Part shown: piece after piece, positions 7,781 through 15,037 of the stretch
Layout of the letters: each line of letters begins with the position of its first letter
Numbering within the stretch: position 1 is the stretch's first letter
DNA from: RGIG9379 sp031553005
GTDB lineage: Bacteria > Bacteroidota > Bacteroidia > Bacteroidales > Paludibacteraceae
Direction of reading: 5' to 3'
Length of the DNA: 64,000 nucleotides
Assembly: GCA_031553005.1 (NCBI GenBank)
Contig: JAVBMA010000031.1
Span: 62,001-126,000, forward strand
Position numbers and translations under genes: made by a program
The notes under the pieces: generated by a model
What the model saw: only the letters and a program-made list of their open reading frames with translations
What the model was told of the DNA's origin: nothing
Databases searched by the model: none

Positions 7781-7816
7781 AAAAAAAGTCGCGGAATGTA
7801 TTCGCGACTTTTTTAT
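7781..7816 (-). terminator. terminator of the FKBP operon
   Basis: AAAAAAGTCGCG pairs with CGCGACTTTTTT around an 8-nt loop, 16 bp after the stop of the third FKBP gene, with a T-run on the minus strand. Confidence 0.85.
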
Positions 7817-7832
7817 TATAGAAAGGGATAAA

Positions 7833-8546
7833 TTATTTTGTAGCCGGAGATACGATCTCCAAAAGCTCTACGTCAAAAAGTAATACGGAATTTGCAGGGA
7901 TATTCCCTACCGGTCTTTCACCGTATCCAAGTTCGGAAGGAATTACTAATTCCCATTTAGAACCTACAGGCATCATCATCAAAGCTTCTGTCCAACCCGG
8001 AATAACTGCTCCTACCGGGAATTCAGCCGGTTGACCGCGTTCTACTGAACTGTCGAAAATTGTCCCGTCAGCCAACTTGCCTGTATAGTGTACTCTTACG
8101 ATATCTTCTTTAGTTGGTGTTTTGCCTTTTCCTTCTGTCAATATTTTGTATTGCAAACCGCTATTAGTTACCTGAACACCTTCTTTTTGTTTGTTTTCGA
8201 ACAAGATTTTAGTGTTTTTAAGTTCAGCTTCTTCTTTCTCTTTTTGTGCTGCTTTAGAAAAATAAGCCTGAAGGAAAGGATATATCTCATCTTGTTTCAT
8301 TTTGTAGCTTGCCGAGTCTTCATTGATCCCTTTGATGAATCCGTCGATTAAGGCTTCTTTATTGATTTCTCCCGGGAAGTCTTTCAGGTTTTGGGCATAT
8401 CCCGAACCGGCGCTTATTCCCAGTGCATAACTTACTGAATCAGATTCGGTAGTCAACTTGGAGTTAAATGATTTGTTCCCTTGGCAAGAAGAAAGGGCAA
8501 TTGCTGCAACAAGTACAGATCCCATTAAAAATTTAGTTGTTCTCAT
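7833..8546 (-). CDS. FKBP-type peptidyl-prolyl isomerase, lipoprotein
   Basis: The 237-residue product has a lipoprotein signal peptide (VLVAAIALSSC, Cys21). A helical FkpA/Mip-type dimerisation domain spans about 30-125 (SYALGISAGSGYAQNLK...), and a C-terminal FKBP domain (VRVHYTGKLADGTIFDSS, EFPVGAVIPGWTEALMMMP, GYGERPVGNIPANSVLLFDVEL) carries the usual isomerase core. It is expected to help fold envelope proteins. It is the third of three tandem FKBP genes, starts 24 bp after the second and shares its transcript and terminator. Confidence 0.93.
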   Translation of the reverse strand: MRTTKFLMGSVLVAAIALSSCQGNKSFNSKLTTESDSVSYALGISAGSGYAQNLKDFPGEINKEALIDGFIKGINEDSASYKMKQDEIYPFLQAYFSKAAQKEKEEAELKNTKILFENKQKEGVQVTNSGLQYKILTEGKGKTPTKEDIVRVHYTGKLADGTIFDSSVERGQPAEFPVGAVIPGWTEALMMMPVGSKWELVIPSELGYGERPVGNIPANSVLLFDVELLEIVSPATK

Positions 8547-8570
8547 TTGTTTGTTTTTATTTTAAAATGT

Positions 8571-9320
8571 TTAATTGCTTTTTTGATATGGTTCGAATTG
8601 AAATTTAGAGTCGTTCTGGACTTGCGCCGGCGTAACATCCAATAAGTCAACTTCGAAAATCAGGATGGAATTTGCCTTGATTTTTCCCATTGCCCTGCTT
8701 CCGTAACCAAGAGTTGGAGGAATAAAAAACTTATATTTGGAACCTACAGGCATCAATTGCACTCCTTCTGTCCAACCCGGAATTACTTTATCCAAGTCAA
8801 ATTCAATAGGAGTTCCTCGTTCTACAGAGCTATCGAAAACAGTTCCGTCTATCAACGTGCCATGATAGTGTACTTTTACTTTGTCGGTTGCTTTCGGTTT
8901 TATTCCTGTCCCCTGTTTTATTATTTCATATTGAAGACCGGAGGCCGTTGTAATAACATTTTTATTTTTCTTATTGTTCTCAAGGAACAGGCTATTTTCT
9001 ATTTCGGCTTTTTTCACTCTCTCTTCTTCCGCTTTCATCATGTAGGTCTGGATTATTCCCATTATTTTAGACCTCTCCAGTAAAAGGTTAGCAGTATCCG
9101 ATTTTAATTCCTTAGTCATTGCTTCGATGAAAAGGTCTATTTTTAATGGGTCTCCGGGAACGGTTTCAAGATTCTTACTCAAGTCATTTCCTACTTGCAT
9201 TCCCAATGCATAACTTACAGAGTCCAAAGGGGTTTTTAATACATTTTTTCCCGATTTGGGTGCTGCCTGAACCGAAAAAACGGTTCCAACCAGCAAAAAA
9301 ATAAAGATGTTCTTTTTCAT
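8571..9320 (-). CDS. FKBP-type peptidyl-prolyl isomerase, periplasmic
   Basis: The 249-residue product has a type I signal peptide (MKKNIFIFLLVGTVFSVQA, no lipobox), an FkpA-type helical N-domain (SYALGMQVGNDLSKNLE) and an FKBP domain (KVHYHGTLIDGTVFDSS, IPGWTEGVQLMP, GYGSRAMGKIKANSILIFEVDLL), with a charged C-tail. It is probably a soluble periplasmic chaperone and isomerase. Its ATG follows, with 17-nt spacing, a 25-codon ORF and hairpin that also precede dacB. The following FKBP gene lies 24 bp downstream, so the two are likely co-transcribed. Confidence 0.93.
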   Translation of the reverse strand: MKKNIFIFLLVGTVFSVQAAPKSGKNVLKTPLDSVSYALGMQVGNDLSKNLETVPGDPLKIDLFIEAMTKELKSDTANLLLERSKIMGIIQTYMMKAEEERVKKAEIENSLFLENNKKNKNVITTASGLQYEIIKQGTGIKPKATDKVKVHYHGTLIDGTVFDSSVERGTPIEFDLDKVIPGWTEGVQLMPVGSKYKFFIPPTLGYGSRAMGKIKANSILIFEVDLLDVTPAQVQNDSKFQFEPYQKSN

Positions 9321-9337
9321 ACGATAATAATTTATTT

Positions 9338-9415
9338 TTAAATGTCGTACGGAACTCGAATGATTTTTATTGTCATAGACTTTGGCAATTTTGTAAAAAT
9401 CATCCGTCGTTTCAT
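9338..9415 (-). CDS. conserved 25-codon leader ORF upstream of FKBP gene 2 (copy 2)
   Basis: It begins MKRRMIFTK, ends RVPYDI and stops at TAA, in the same frame and with the same length as the copy at 3333-3410. The stop is 17 nt before the FKBP ATG. The intervening sequence (AAATAAATTATTATCGT) is also shared apart from two C/T changes. The surrounding genes are unrelated, so the leader itself has been duplicated. Translation is not proven. Confidence 0.4.
   Translation of the reverse strand: MKRRMIFTKLPKSMTIKIIRVPYDI
9358..9405 (-). promoter_or_regulatory. 12-bp hairpin in the duplicated leader (copy 2)
   Basis: On the minus strand GGATGATTTTTA pairs with TAAAAATCATTC over a 24-nt loop with one G-U pair where copy 1 has C-G. 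Loop sequence and length are also conserved. Confidence 0.5.
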
Positions 9416-9434
9416 ATATTAAAATTTAAAAGGC

Positions 9435-9487
9435 AAAAAACATAAAAACAGAAGGATTATCTCCTTATTCTGTTCTTATGTGTTTTT
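9435..9487. terminator. terminator after FKBP gene 1
   Basis: ACATAAAAACAGAA pairs with TTCTGTTCTTATGT with one mismatch around an inner GGA/TCC, flanked by A and T runs. It separates the first FKBP gene from the leader of the second. Confidence 0.7.
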
Positions 9488-9501
9488 AATTATTCGTTTT
9501 A

Positions 9502-10089
9502 TTATGATAATATTTCAAGTAATTCCACGTCAAAAATCAAAGTAGAATTCGGGCTTATAACATCTCCTGCTCCATGTTCGCCATAGGCTAATTGAGACGG
9601 AATAAACAGTCGCCATTTAGAACCTACAGGCATTAATTGCAGGGCTTCAACCCAACCCGGAATTACCTGATTAACAGGAAAATCTGCCGGCTGATTGCGT
9701 TGGTATGAGCTGTCGAAGATATTTCCGTTGATTAATCTTCCTTCATAATGGCAACGTACAGTGTCCGTTTCTTTCGGTTTGGCTCCGTCTCCAGCTGTTA
9801 ATACTTCATATTGTAGTCCGCTTGCAGTGGTAACAATTCCTGCTTTTCCCTTATTGACAGAAAGGAATTCTTCTCCCGCCTTTTTACTCAGGTTGTCTGC
9901 TTCTTGTTGTAATTTGGAAAAGTAACTGTTTACGATTTGTTTAGCTTCATCATAACTCATCTCTGTTTCCTTATTTCCAAACACGTCACTCATTGCTTTG
10001 GCAAATTTTTCCACATCCAAATCCTTGATTCCTGTTCCCAGAAAATTGTTGGCCATACTAAGGCCTAATGCATAGCTTATATCTTTCAT
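9502..10089 (-). CDS. FKBP-type peptidyl-prolyl isomerase, cytoplasmic form
   Basis: The 195-residue product starts directly in the helical N-domain (MKDISYALGLSMANNFLG). An in-frame TAA lies four codons upstream of the ATG, so there is no signal peptide. The FKBP domain follows (RCHYEGRLINGNIFDSS, IPGWVEALQLMP, YGEHGAGDVISPNSTLIFDVEL). It is therefore expected in the cytoplasm, unlike its two tandem paralogues. It has its own -7 element (minus TATCTTTG at 10177-10170), a 5' leader in which GGGATTC can pair with GAATCCC, and its own terminator. Confidence 0.9.
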   Translation of the reverse strand: MKDISYALGLSMANNFLGTGIKDLDVEKFAKAMSDVFGNKETEMSYDEAKQIVNSYFSKLQQEADNLSKKAGEEFLSVNKGKAGIVTTASGLQYEVLTAGDGAKPKETDTVRCHYEGRLINGNIFDSSYQRNQPADFPVNQVIPGWVEALQLMPVGSKWRLFIPSQLAYGEHGAGDVISPNSTLIFDVELLEILS

Positions 10090-10169
10090 TCTTAATAATT
10101 ATAAGGGATTCCTTTTTATTCTGATAATAATCTGATTATGAGAATCCCGTTAACTTAATTTTTACCGGG

Positions 10170-10177
10170 CAAAGATA
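10170..10177 (-). promoter_or_regulatory. -7 element of FKBP gene 1
   Basis: TATCTTTG matches TAnnTTTG about 80 bp before the ATG. No TTTG is seen at -33. Confidence 0.45.
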
Positions 10178-10225
10178 AACCATTTCTCTCATTCCGATTT
10201 TATTTTAGCATTTTTTATAAGGGAG

Positions 10226-10320
10226 ATGTTCAGATAAAAGATATTCAGATGTTCAGATAAACAGATGTTCAGATTTTTTTAGTCTGTTTATCTGAATGTC
10301 TGAACATCTGTTTATCTGAA
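10226..10320. repeat. octamer array forming a 22-bp inverted repeat
   Basis: Units ATGTTCAG, ATATTCAG and ATAAACAG run from 10226 to 10273. The arm 10252-10273 is a perfect reverse complement of 10299-10320, which touches the stop codon of the DUF4268 gene. It could act as a terminator (T7 in the loop region), but the units are the same as at 3003-3042, so it is a repeat family. Confidence 0.75.
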
Positions 10321-10323
10321 AAT

Positions 10324-10788
10324 CTAATTAACCAATTGTTCCTGAAGCAAATCCTTTAATTCGTTAAAAGCTTTTTCCAATTGGCTCATTTCGCGGGAAA
10401 GGAAAGGATAAAACTCCGGCCATTGCTCCTTTCGGTGAATGTCCAGCTCTTTTTTATGCTTGTAGATGCGGGAAACAGGCGTTCCACATGGTTTGATAAA
10501 TAGGATTTCCCATATTGCATCCGGAAAATAGGACTCGAAAACAGGTTTATATTTTTCCAACAAAGTAAGCATTTCCAAACGTTTGCTTTCATTCGGATGA
10601 TTAAGTTCCAAAATCACGAAGGCGCCTTCACGTGAAGCGTCAAATTTCATCTCCACACCTTTGATTTTGGTATTATAGAGAACCCACTTCTTCTTTTTAT
10701 ACTTAAATCTGGGAAGATTTTCGCAAAATAACCCGAATCCTTCCCAAAAATCTTTTTTTAATTGTTTTAATTCATCTTTTGAATACAT
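10324..10788 (-). CDS. DUF4268 domain protein
   Basis: The 154-residue product is a complete DUF4268 domain: KDFWEGFGLFCENLPRF, VEMKFDASREGAFVILEL, RLEMLTLLEKYKPVFES, WEILFIKPCGTPVSRIY and a C-terminal helical end rich in Glu. No signal peptide or membrane segment is present, so it should be cytoplasmic. In other bacteria the domain is often linked to restriction or DNA-related loci, but nothing here supports such a role. It is monocistronic, flanked by octamer repeats downstream and a GTAGAGACG palindrome plus heptamer array upstream. Confidence 0.85.
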   Translation of the reverse strand: MYSKDELKQLKKDFWEGFGLFCENLPRFKYKKKKWVLYNTKIKGVEMKFDASREGAFVILELNHPNESKRLEMLTLLEKYKPVFESYFPDAIWEILFIKPCGTPVSRIYKHKKELDIHRKEQWPEFYPFLSREMSQLEKAFNELKDLLQEQLVN

Positions 10789-10842
10789 ATGGAAATTGGG
10801 TTAATATATGGCGAAATTATATGGTGAAAATGTGCGATTTAC

Positions 10843-10870
10843 GTAGAGACGCGGCATGCCACGTCTCTAC
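10843..10870. repeat. GTAGAGACG palindrome
   Basis: GTAGAGACGCGGC and its near-complement GCCACGTCTCTAC form a 28-bp dyad (one mismatched pair). It sits between DUF4268 and the sufD-end heptamer array. Similar GTAGAGACGC... dyads are, from memory, common intergenic repeats in Bacteroidota. Confidence 0.6.
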
Positions 10871-10902
10871 ACCATTAAAATTACATTTTCAATATTTTTT
10901 AC

Positions 10903-10984
10903 CACCTTTCACCTTTCACTTTTCACCTTTCACTTTTCACCTTTCACTTTTCACCTTTCACTTTTCAACTTTCACCTTTTCAAC
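10903..10984 (-). repeat. long heptamer array at the sufD stop codon
   Basis: On the plus strand about eleven units of CYTTTCA alternate (CCTTTCA, CTTTTCA ...). On the minus strand, the direction of sufD, they read TGAAAGG and TGAAAAG. The array begins inside the sufD stop codon. It is the longest heptamer array in the window. Confidence 0.85.
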
Positions 10985-12344
10985 TATTCCTGCATATCAC
11001 ACACCCCGCACATTTAGCCAGCTCTCCTTTCAGGCGGTTTTCCATCAAAGTCCGAATCCTATTTTTAAGGGCATCTACACGAATATTTTCAATTACATCG
11101 TTTGTAAATGCGAGCATCAGCAGCATACGTGCTTCTTTCTCGGAAATTCCGCGGGAACGTAAATAGAACAATGCGTTTTCGTCTATCTGTCCGGTAGTAG
11201 CTCCGTGGCTGCATTTTACATCATCAGCATAAATTTCCAACTGGGGCTTGCTGTACATCTTTGCATCGGAGCTCAGGCATATATTCTTATTATTCTGGAA
11301 AGCAGCAGTCTTTTGAGCATTTTTATCCACCAGGATTTTGCCCGAAAAACATCCGGTCGCATGATCGTCGAGTATATATTTATACAGCTCCCGGCTTTTG
11401 CAATTCGGACTTAAATGGTTAATGAGTGTCTGGTTGTCAATGTGTTCGTTCTTATCGCCCACAGCCATTCCGCAAAGAAGCGTTTCGCAATATTCACCGT
11501 TCAGGTTGACGCGGATATTATTGCGTGTAAAGCCATTCAGCAATGTAACTTCATTTACCAAAAGGCTTGAAGATTCTTCCTGTTCAACAAAAAGCGAACC
11601 GATGTTAGTCATCCGGTTGTGAGTGCTTTCCAGCTTATAATGTTCGTAAGCTGCGTTTTTCCCGACAAATACTTCTGTGACACGGTTGCATAAAAACTGT
11701 ACCGGGTCAAGGGTGTGCGCACAAACCAATACTTTTGCCTGCGCTCCTTCTTCCAGAATAATCAGGTTATGGCTGTTTGCCATAAGGGGGAAATCGGCAT
11801 GCATCACATTTATTAGTTGTATGGGCTTTTCAATGATCACATTTTTAGGGACATATAAGAAAAAACCGTCTTGTGCAAAAATGGAGTTGAATGCAACCGA
11901 TGCATCGTCTTTGTATTTTGCAGATTTTCCGAAGTAAGCGGAAACCAGTTGAGGATGACTCTTGGCATACTCTTTCAGGCTCCCGATCAGAACGCCTTTT
12001 TCTATAATTTTTTGTGTTTCCTTGTCAGGTTTATTTTTTACACTGTAAAACGAATCGTTTACAACGAAACGAAGGTGTGAATTAATATCCGGCACGTCGC
12101 ATTTAAACACATCATAAGGATTAACCGGAGTTTCGAAGCGATTGAGGTTAAGCCCGAAATCGGGGGCAAACCGTTCTCTCAAATCGGTATATTTATAATC
12201 CTCAAGTTTCTTTGTCGGGAAGCCTGCTTCCTGAAAAAAGGCAAAAGCGGCATCCCTATCCTTATTCAAAACCTCAGCGCTGTTTTGTTTAATGACAGAT
12301 GCGTGCTTTTGGTAAATGTCAATATATGGTTGTTCTACATTCAT
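10980..12344 (-). CDS. sufD: Fe-S cluster assembly protein SufD
   Basis: The 454-residue product is a SufB/SufD beta-helix protein: N-terminal helical cap (EAGFPTKKLEDYKYTDLRE, the SufD hallmark), central helix repeats (FFLYVPKNVIIEKPIQLI, NLIILEEGAQAKVLVC) and the C-terminal SUF domain (LEIYADDVKCSHGATTGQID, FYLRSRGISEKEARMLL). It partners with SufB and the ATPase SufC in the SufBCD scaffold complex in the cytoplasm. It is the last gene of the operon, 24 bp after sufC. Its last residues include a Cys-rich CAGCVICRNS tail that I do not recognise as standard, and its TGA lies in the heptamer array. Confidence 0.95.
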   Translation of the reverse strand: MNVEQPYIDIYQKHASVIKQNSAEVLNKDRDAAFAFFQEAGFPTKKLEDYKYTDLRERFAPDFGLNLNRFETPVNPYDVFKCDVPDINSHLRFVVNDSFYSVKNKPDKETQKIIEKGVLIGSLKEYAKSHPQLVSAYFGKSAKYKDDASVAFNSIFAQDGFFLYVPKNVIIEKPIQLINVMHADFPLMANSHNLIILEEGAQAKVLVCAHTLDPVQFLCNRVTEVFVGKNAAYEHYKLESTHNRMTNIGSLFVEQEESSSLLVNEVTLLNGFTRNNIRVNLNGEYCETLLCGMAVGDKNEHIDNQTLINHLSPNCKSRELYKYILDDHATGCFSGKILVDKNAQKTAAFQNNKNICLSSDAKMYSKPQLEIYADDVKCSHGATTGQIDENALFYLRSRGISEKEARMLLMLAFTNDVIENIRVDALKNRIRTLMENRLKGELAKCAGCVICRNS

Positions 12345-12368
12345 AAATTAAGTGAGCATGAAAGCTTA

Positions 12369-13124
12369 TCAATTATCCACTTCTTGTTTAATCCAGTCAT
12401 ATCCTTTTTCTTCCAGTTCGAGCGCTAGCTCTTTTCCGGCAGATTTTACAATACGTCCTTTGTAGAGTACGTGTACAAAATCGGGAACAATATAGTCCAA
12501 CAGCCGTTGGTAATGAGTGATGACAATACTGGCATTGTCTTTGCTTTTGAGCTTATTAACGCCATTTGCGACAATCCGTAGGGCATCGATATCAAGTCCG
12601 CTATCCGTTTCATCGAGGATTGAGAGGCGAGGTTCGAGCATCGCCATCTGGAAAATTTCATTTCGTTTCTTTTCGCCTCCCGAAAAACCTTCGTTGACCG
12701 AACGGTTAGCGAGTTTATTGTCTAATTCGACAAACTCTTTTTTCTCGCGCATCATTTTCAAGAAATCAGAGGCAGACATAGGTTCCAAACCCTGATATTT
12801 ACGATGTTCGTTGACAGCAGTACGCATAAAGTTAACCATACTGACCCCGGGTATTTCTACCGGATATTGAAAACTCATGAAAAGTCCTTCCCGCGAACGG
12901 TCTTCGGGAGAGAGCTCAAGTAGGTTTTTACCATTAAAAATTACTTCACCTTCCGTTACTTCAAAAACGGGATTACCGGCTAAGACGGACGACAAGGTGC
13001 TTTTTCCCGAACCGTTCGGTCCCATTATGGCGTGTACTTCGCCGGGATTAACGGTCAGGTTTATTCCTTTCAATATTTCTTTGCCATTGATATTGGCATG
13101 AAGATTTTTTATCTGCAGTAACAT
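12369..13124 (-). CDS. sufC: Fe-S cluster assembly ATPase SufC
   Basis: The 251-residue ABC ATPase has Walker A GPNGSGKSTLSSVLAG (about 35-50), the signature FSGGEKKRNEIFQM and Walker B LSILDETDSGLDID, with the SufC-specific ENDTDSG-type D-loop. It drives rearrangement of SufB and SufD during cluster assembly. sufD follows after 24 bp. sufB lies 249 bp upstream, an unusually wide gap for this operon, filled with repeats. Confidence 0.96.
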   Translation of the reverse strand: MLLQIKNLHANINGKEILKGINLTVNPGEVHAIMGPNGSGKSTLSSVLAGNPVFEVTEGEVIFNGKNLLELSPEDRSREGLFMSFQYPVEIPGVSMVNFMRTAVNEHRKYQGLEPMSASDFLKMMREKKEFVELDNKLANRSVNEGFSGGEKKRNEIFQMAMLEPRLSILDETDSGLDIDALRIVANGVNKLKSKDNASIVITHYQRLLDYIVPDFVHVLYKGRIVKSAGKELALELEEKGYDWIKQEVDN

Positions 13125-13190
13125 ATATGTTTATTTATTTGCAATTAAGTATTCAAAATAAAATAAGTGTATCATGTAAATTAGTTTATA

Positions 13191-13240
13191 TTGAATCAAG
13201 AACCAGGAATCAGGAACCATGAGCCAAGAACCGAAACGTC
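13191..13240 (+). repeat. heptamer array of a different consensus (CARGAAY)
   Basis: CAAGAAC, CAGGAAT, CAGGAAC, CATGAGC, CAAGAAC follow head to tail between sufC and sufB. The period is 7 as in the TGAAARN arrays, but the sequence differs. Confidence 0.6.
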
Positions 13241-13256
13241 ATGCATTTACTCTCTC

Positions 13257-13273
13257 GTAGGACGTTGTCCTAC
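13257..13273. repeat. GTAGGAC palindrome (REP-like)
   Basis: GTAGGAC-GTT-GTCCTAC is a perfect 7-bp hairpin, followed by ACTGGGATATGTCGCC. From memory this resembles the GTAGGGCGTTGCCCTAC REP element that is frequent between genes in Bacteroidales. Confidence 0.55.
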
Positions 13274-13340
13274 ACTGGGATATGTCGCCTTTTCACGGTT
13301 TCTTCGTTTACTTGATAAACCGCAAGCACTCATTTTATTT

Positions 13341-13372
13341 TTCACTCTTCATTCTTCATTCTCCACTATCCC
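13341..13372 (-). repeat. heptamer array at the sufB stop codon (TGAAGAA type)
   Basis: On the minus strand GGATGAT, GGGATAG, TGGAGAA, TGAAGAA, TGAAGAG, TGAAAAA run from the sufB stop codon onward. Confidence 0.6.
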
Positions 13373-13373
13373 A

Positions 13374-14816
13374 TCATCCCACGCTTCCTTCCAGACTTAT
13401 CTGCAATAGTTTTTGCGCTTCTACTGCAAATTCCATCGGAAGTTTATTGATTACCTCCTTGGCATAACCGTTTACGATCAGTCCGACAGCATCTTCACTG
13501 CTGATGCCTCGTTGATTGCAATAAAATATCTGGTCTTCGCTGATTTTGGATGTTGTAGCTTCGTGTTCTACGATCGCGGAGTTATTGCTTACTTCCATAT
13601 AAGGAAATGTATGTGCACCACATTTGTCTCCAAGCAAAAGGCTGTCGCATTGGGAAAAATTTCTCGCTTTTTCCGCATTTTTGGATACCTTGACCAATCC
13701 ACGGTAGCTATTCTGGCTATGTCCGGCAGATATTCCTTTTGAAATAATATGGCTCCGGGTATTTTTCCCGATGTGGATCATTTTGGTTCCGGTGTCAGCC
13801 TGCTGGTAGTTGTTGGTTACGGCAACCGAGTAAAATTCGCCTATGGAATTGTCGCCCAATAGAATGCAACTCGGATATTTCCATGTGATAGCGGATCCGG
13901 TTTCCACCTGCGTCCACGATACTTTGGAATTATCTCCCTTGCAAAGCGCCCTTTTGGTAACAAAATTATAGATGCCTCCGCGCCCTTCTTTGTCGCCCGG
14001 ATACCAGTTTTGTACGGTTGAGTATTTTATTTCGGCGCGGTCGTGTATTACCAGTTCCACAATAGCGGCGTGCAGTTGGTTTTCATCGCGCATCGGGGCC
14101 GTGCATCCTTCAAGATAGGAGACGTAACTATCATCGTCGGCGACGATTAATGTACGTTCGAATTGTCCCGTATTTGCCGCATTGATGCGGAAATAAGTGG
14201 ATAATTCCATCGGGCAGCGGACCCCTTTGGGAATGTATACGAACGATCCGTCGCTGAATACTGCCGAATTAAGTGCGGCAAAATAGTTATCCGTGTGCGG
14301 AACGACAGTTCCCAGATACTTGCGTATCAGGTCGGGATAATCCTTGACCGCTTCGCTGAATGAACAAAAAATAATTCCAAGTTCTGCAAGGTTTTCCTTG
14401 AAAGTCGTTTTAACAGATATGCTGTCCATAACGGCATCTACGGCTATTCCCGAAAGTTGTTTCTGTTCTTCGAGCGGAATGCCGAGTTTATCAAAAGTTT
14501 TCAATAATTCAGGATCAACTTCTTCGAGACTCTTGGGTCCGGATTTGCTCTTCGGGGCAGCGTAATAGTAAATATTCTGGTAATCTATTTCGGGAATGGA
14601 AAGGTGAGCCCATGTCGGCATTTTGAGTGTTAACCAATGACGGTAGGCTTTAAGGCGGTACTCAAGCAGCCATTCCGGCTCTTGTTTCTTTGCGGAAATA
14701 AGGCGTACAATATCTTCGTTCAATCCTTTCGGAATGACTTCGGTTTCTATATCCGTAACAAATCCGTATTTATATTCTCCGGGAGTAAGCTGATCTATTA
14801 TGTCATCTTCGGCCAT
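13374..14816 (-). CDS. sufB: Fe-S cluster assembly protein SufB
   Basis: The 480-residue product contains the full SufB sequence pattern: an N-terminal helical part with EPEWLLEYRLKAYRHW, then VYIPKGVRCPMELSTYFRIN, EGCTAPMRDENQLHAAIVEL, GGIYNFVTKRALCKGD, SWTQVETGSAITWKYPSCIL and SQCDSLLLGDKCGAHTFPY. It is the scaffold on which the Suf pathway builds Fe-S clusters. It is the first gene of sufBCD and follows a near-perfect promoter. No sufA, sufE or sufS lies next to it in the window. Confidence 0.96.
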   Translation of the reverse strand: MAEDDIIDQLTPGEYKYGFVTDIETEVIPKGLNEDIVRLISAKKQEPEWLLEYRLKAYRHWLTLKMPTWAHLSIPEIDYQNIYYYAAPKSKSGPKSLEEVDPELLKTFDKLGIPLEEQKQLSGIAVDAVMDSISVKTTFKENLAELGIIFCSFSEAVKDYPDLIRKYLGTVVPHTDNYFAALNSAVFSDGSFVYIPKGVRCPMELSTYFRINAANTGQFERTLIVADDDSYVSYLEGCTAPMRDENQLHAAIVELVIHDRAEIKYSTVQNWYPGDKEGRGGIYNFVTKRALCKGDNSKVSWTQVETGSAITWKYPSCILLGDNSIGEFYSVAVTNNYQQADTGTKMIHIGKNTRSHIISKGISAGHSQNSYRGLVKVSKNAEKARNFSQCDSLLLGDKCGAHTFPYMEVSNNSAIVEHEATTSKISEDQIFYCNQRGISSEDAVGLIVNGYAKEVINKLPMEFAVEAQKLLQISLEGSVG

Positions 14817-14894
14817 AAACTATGATTCTTAATTGAGGAAACGAATATTTTTAGGCAAATGATTTTCGTTGTATTTGTTTGCATTTTATCCTCA

Positions 14895-14927
14895 CAAAGT
14901 TAAGAAAAGATTTAAACATAACACAAA
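14895..14927 (-). promoter_or_regulatory. promoter of sufBCD
   Basis: TTTG (14927-14924) lies 21 bp from TAACTTTG (14902-14895), matching the phylum consensus, about 80 bp before the sufB ATG. No IscR-like or Fur-like operator could be identified. Confidence 0.7.
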
Positions 14928-15037
14928 GAGTAGAGAACCCAAAAGTAATGAACATAGGGCAAAAGGGTTCTTATCATCTTTTTCCATAAACATGTAATCC
15001 TTTTGAAATTAACAATAAGGATTTTTTATATTGAAAC

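Noticed and set aside
10903..10984. CRISPR-like tandem repeat
   Set aside because: Units are 7 bp with no spacers and no cas genes nearby.
10779..11162. 127-codon plus-strand frame over the heptamer array
   Set aside because: Most of it is the low-complexity translation of the array and the antisense of sufD. No family features.
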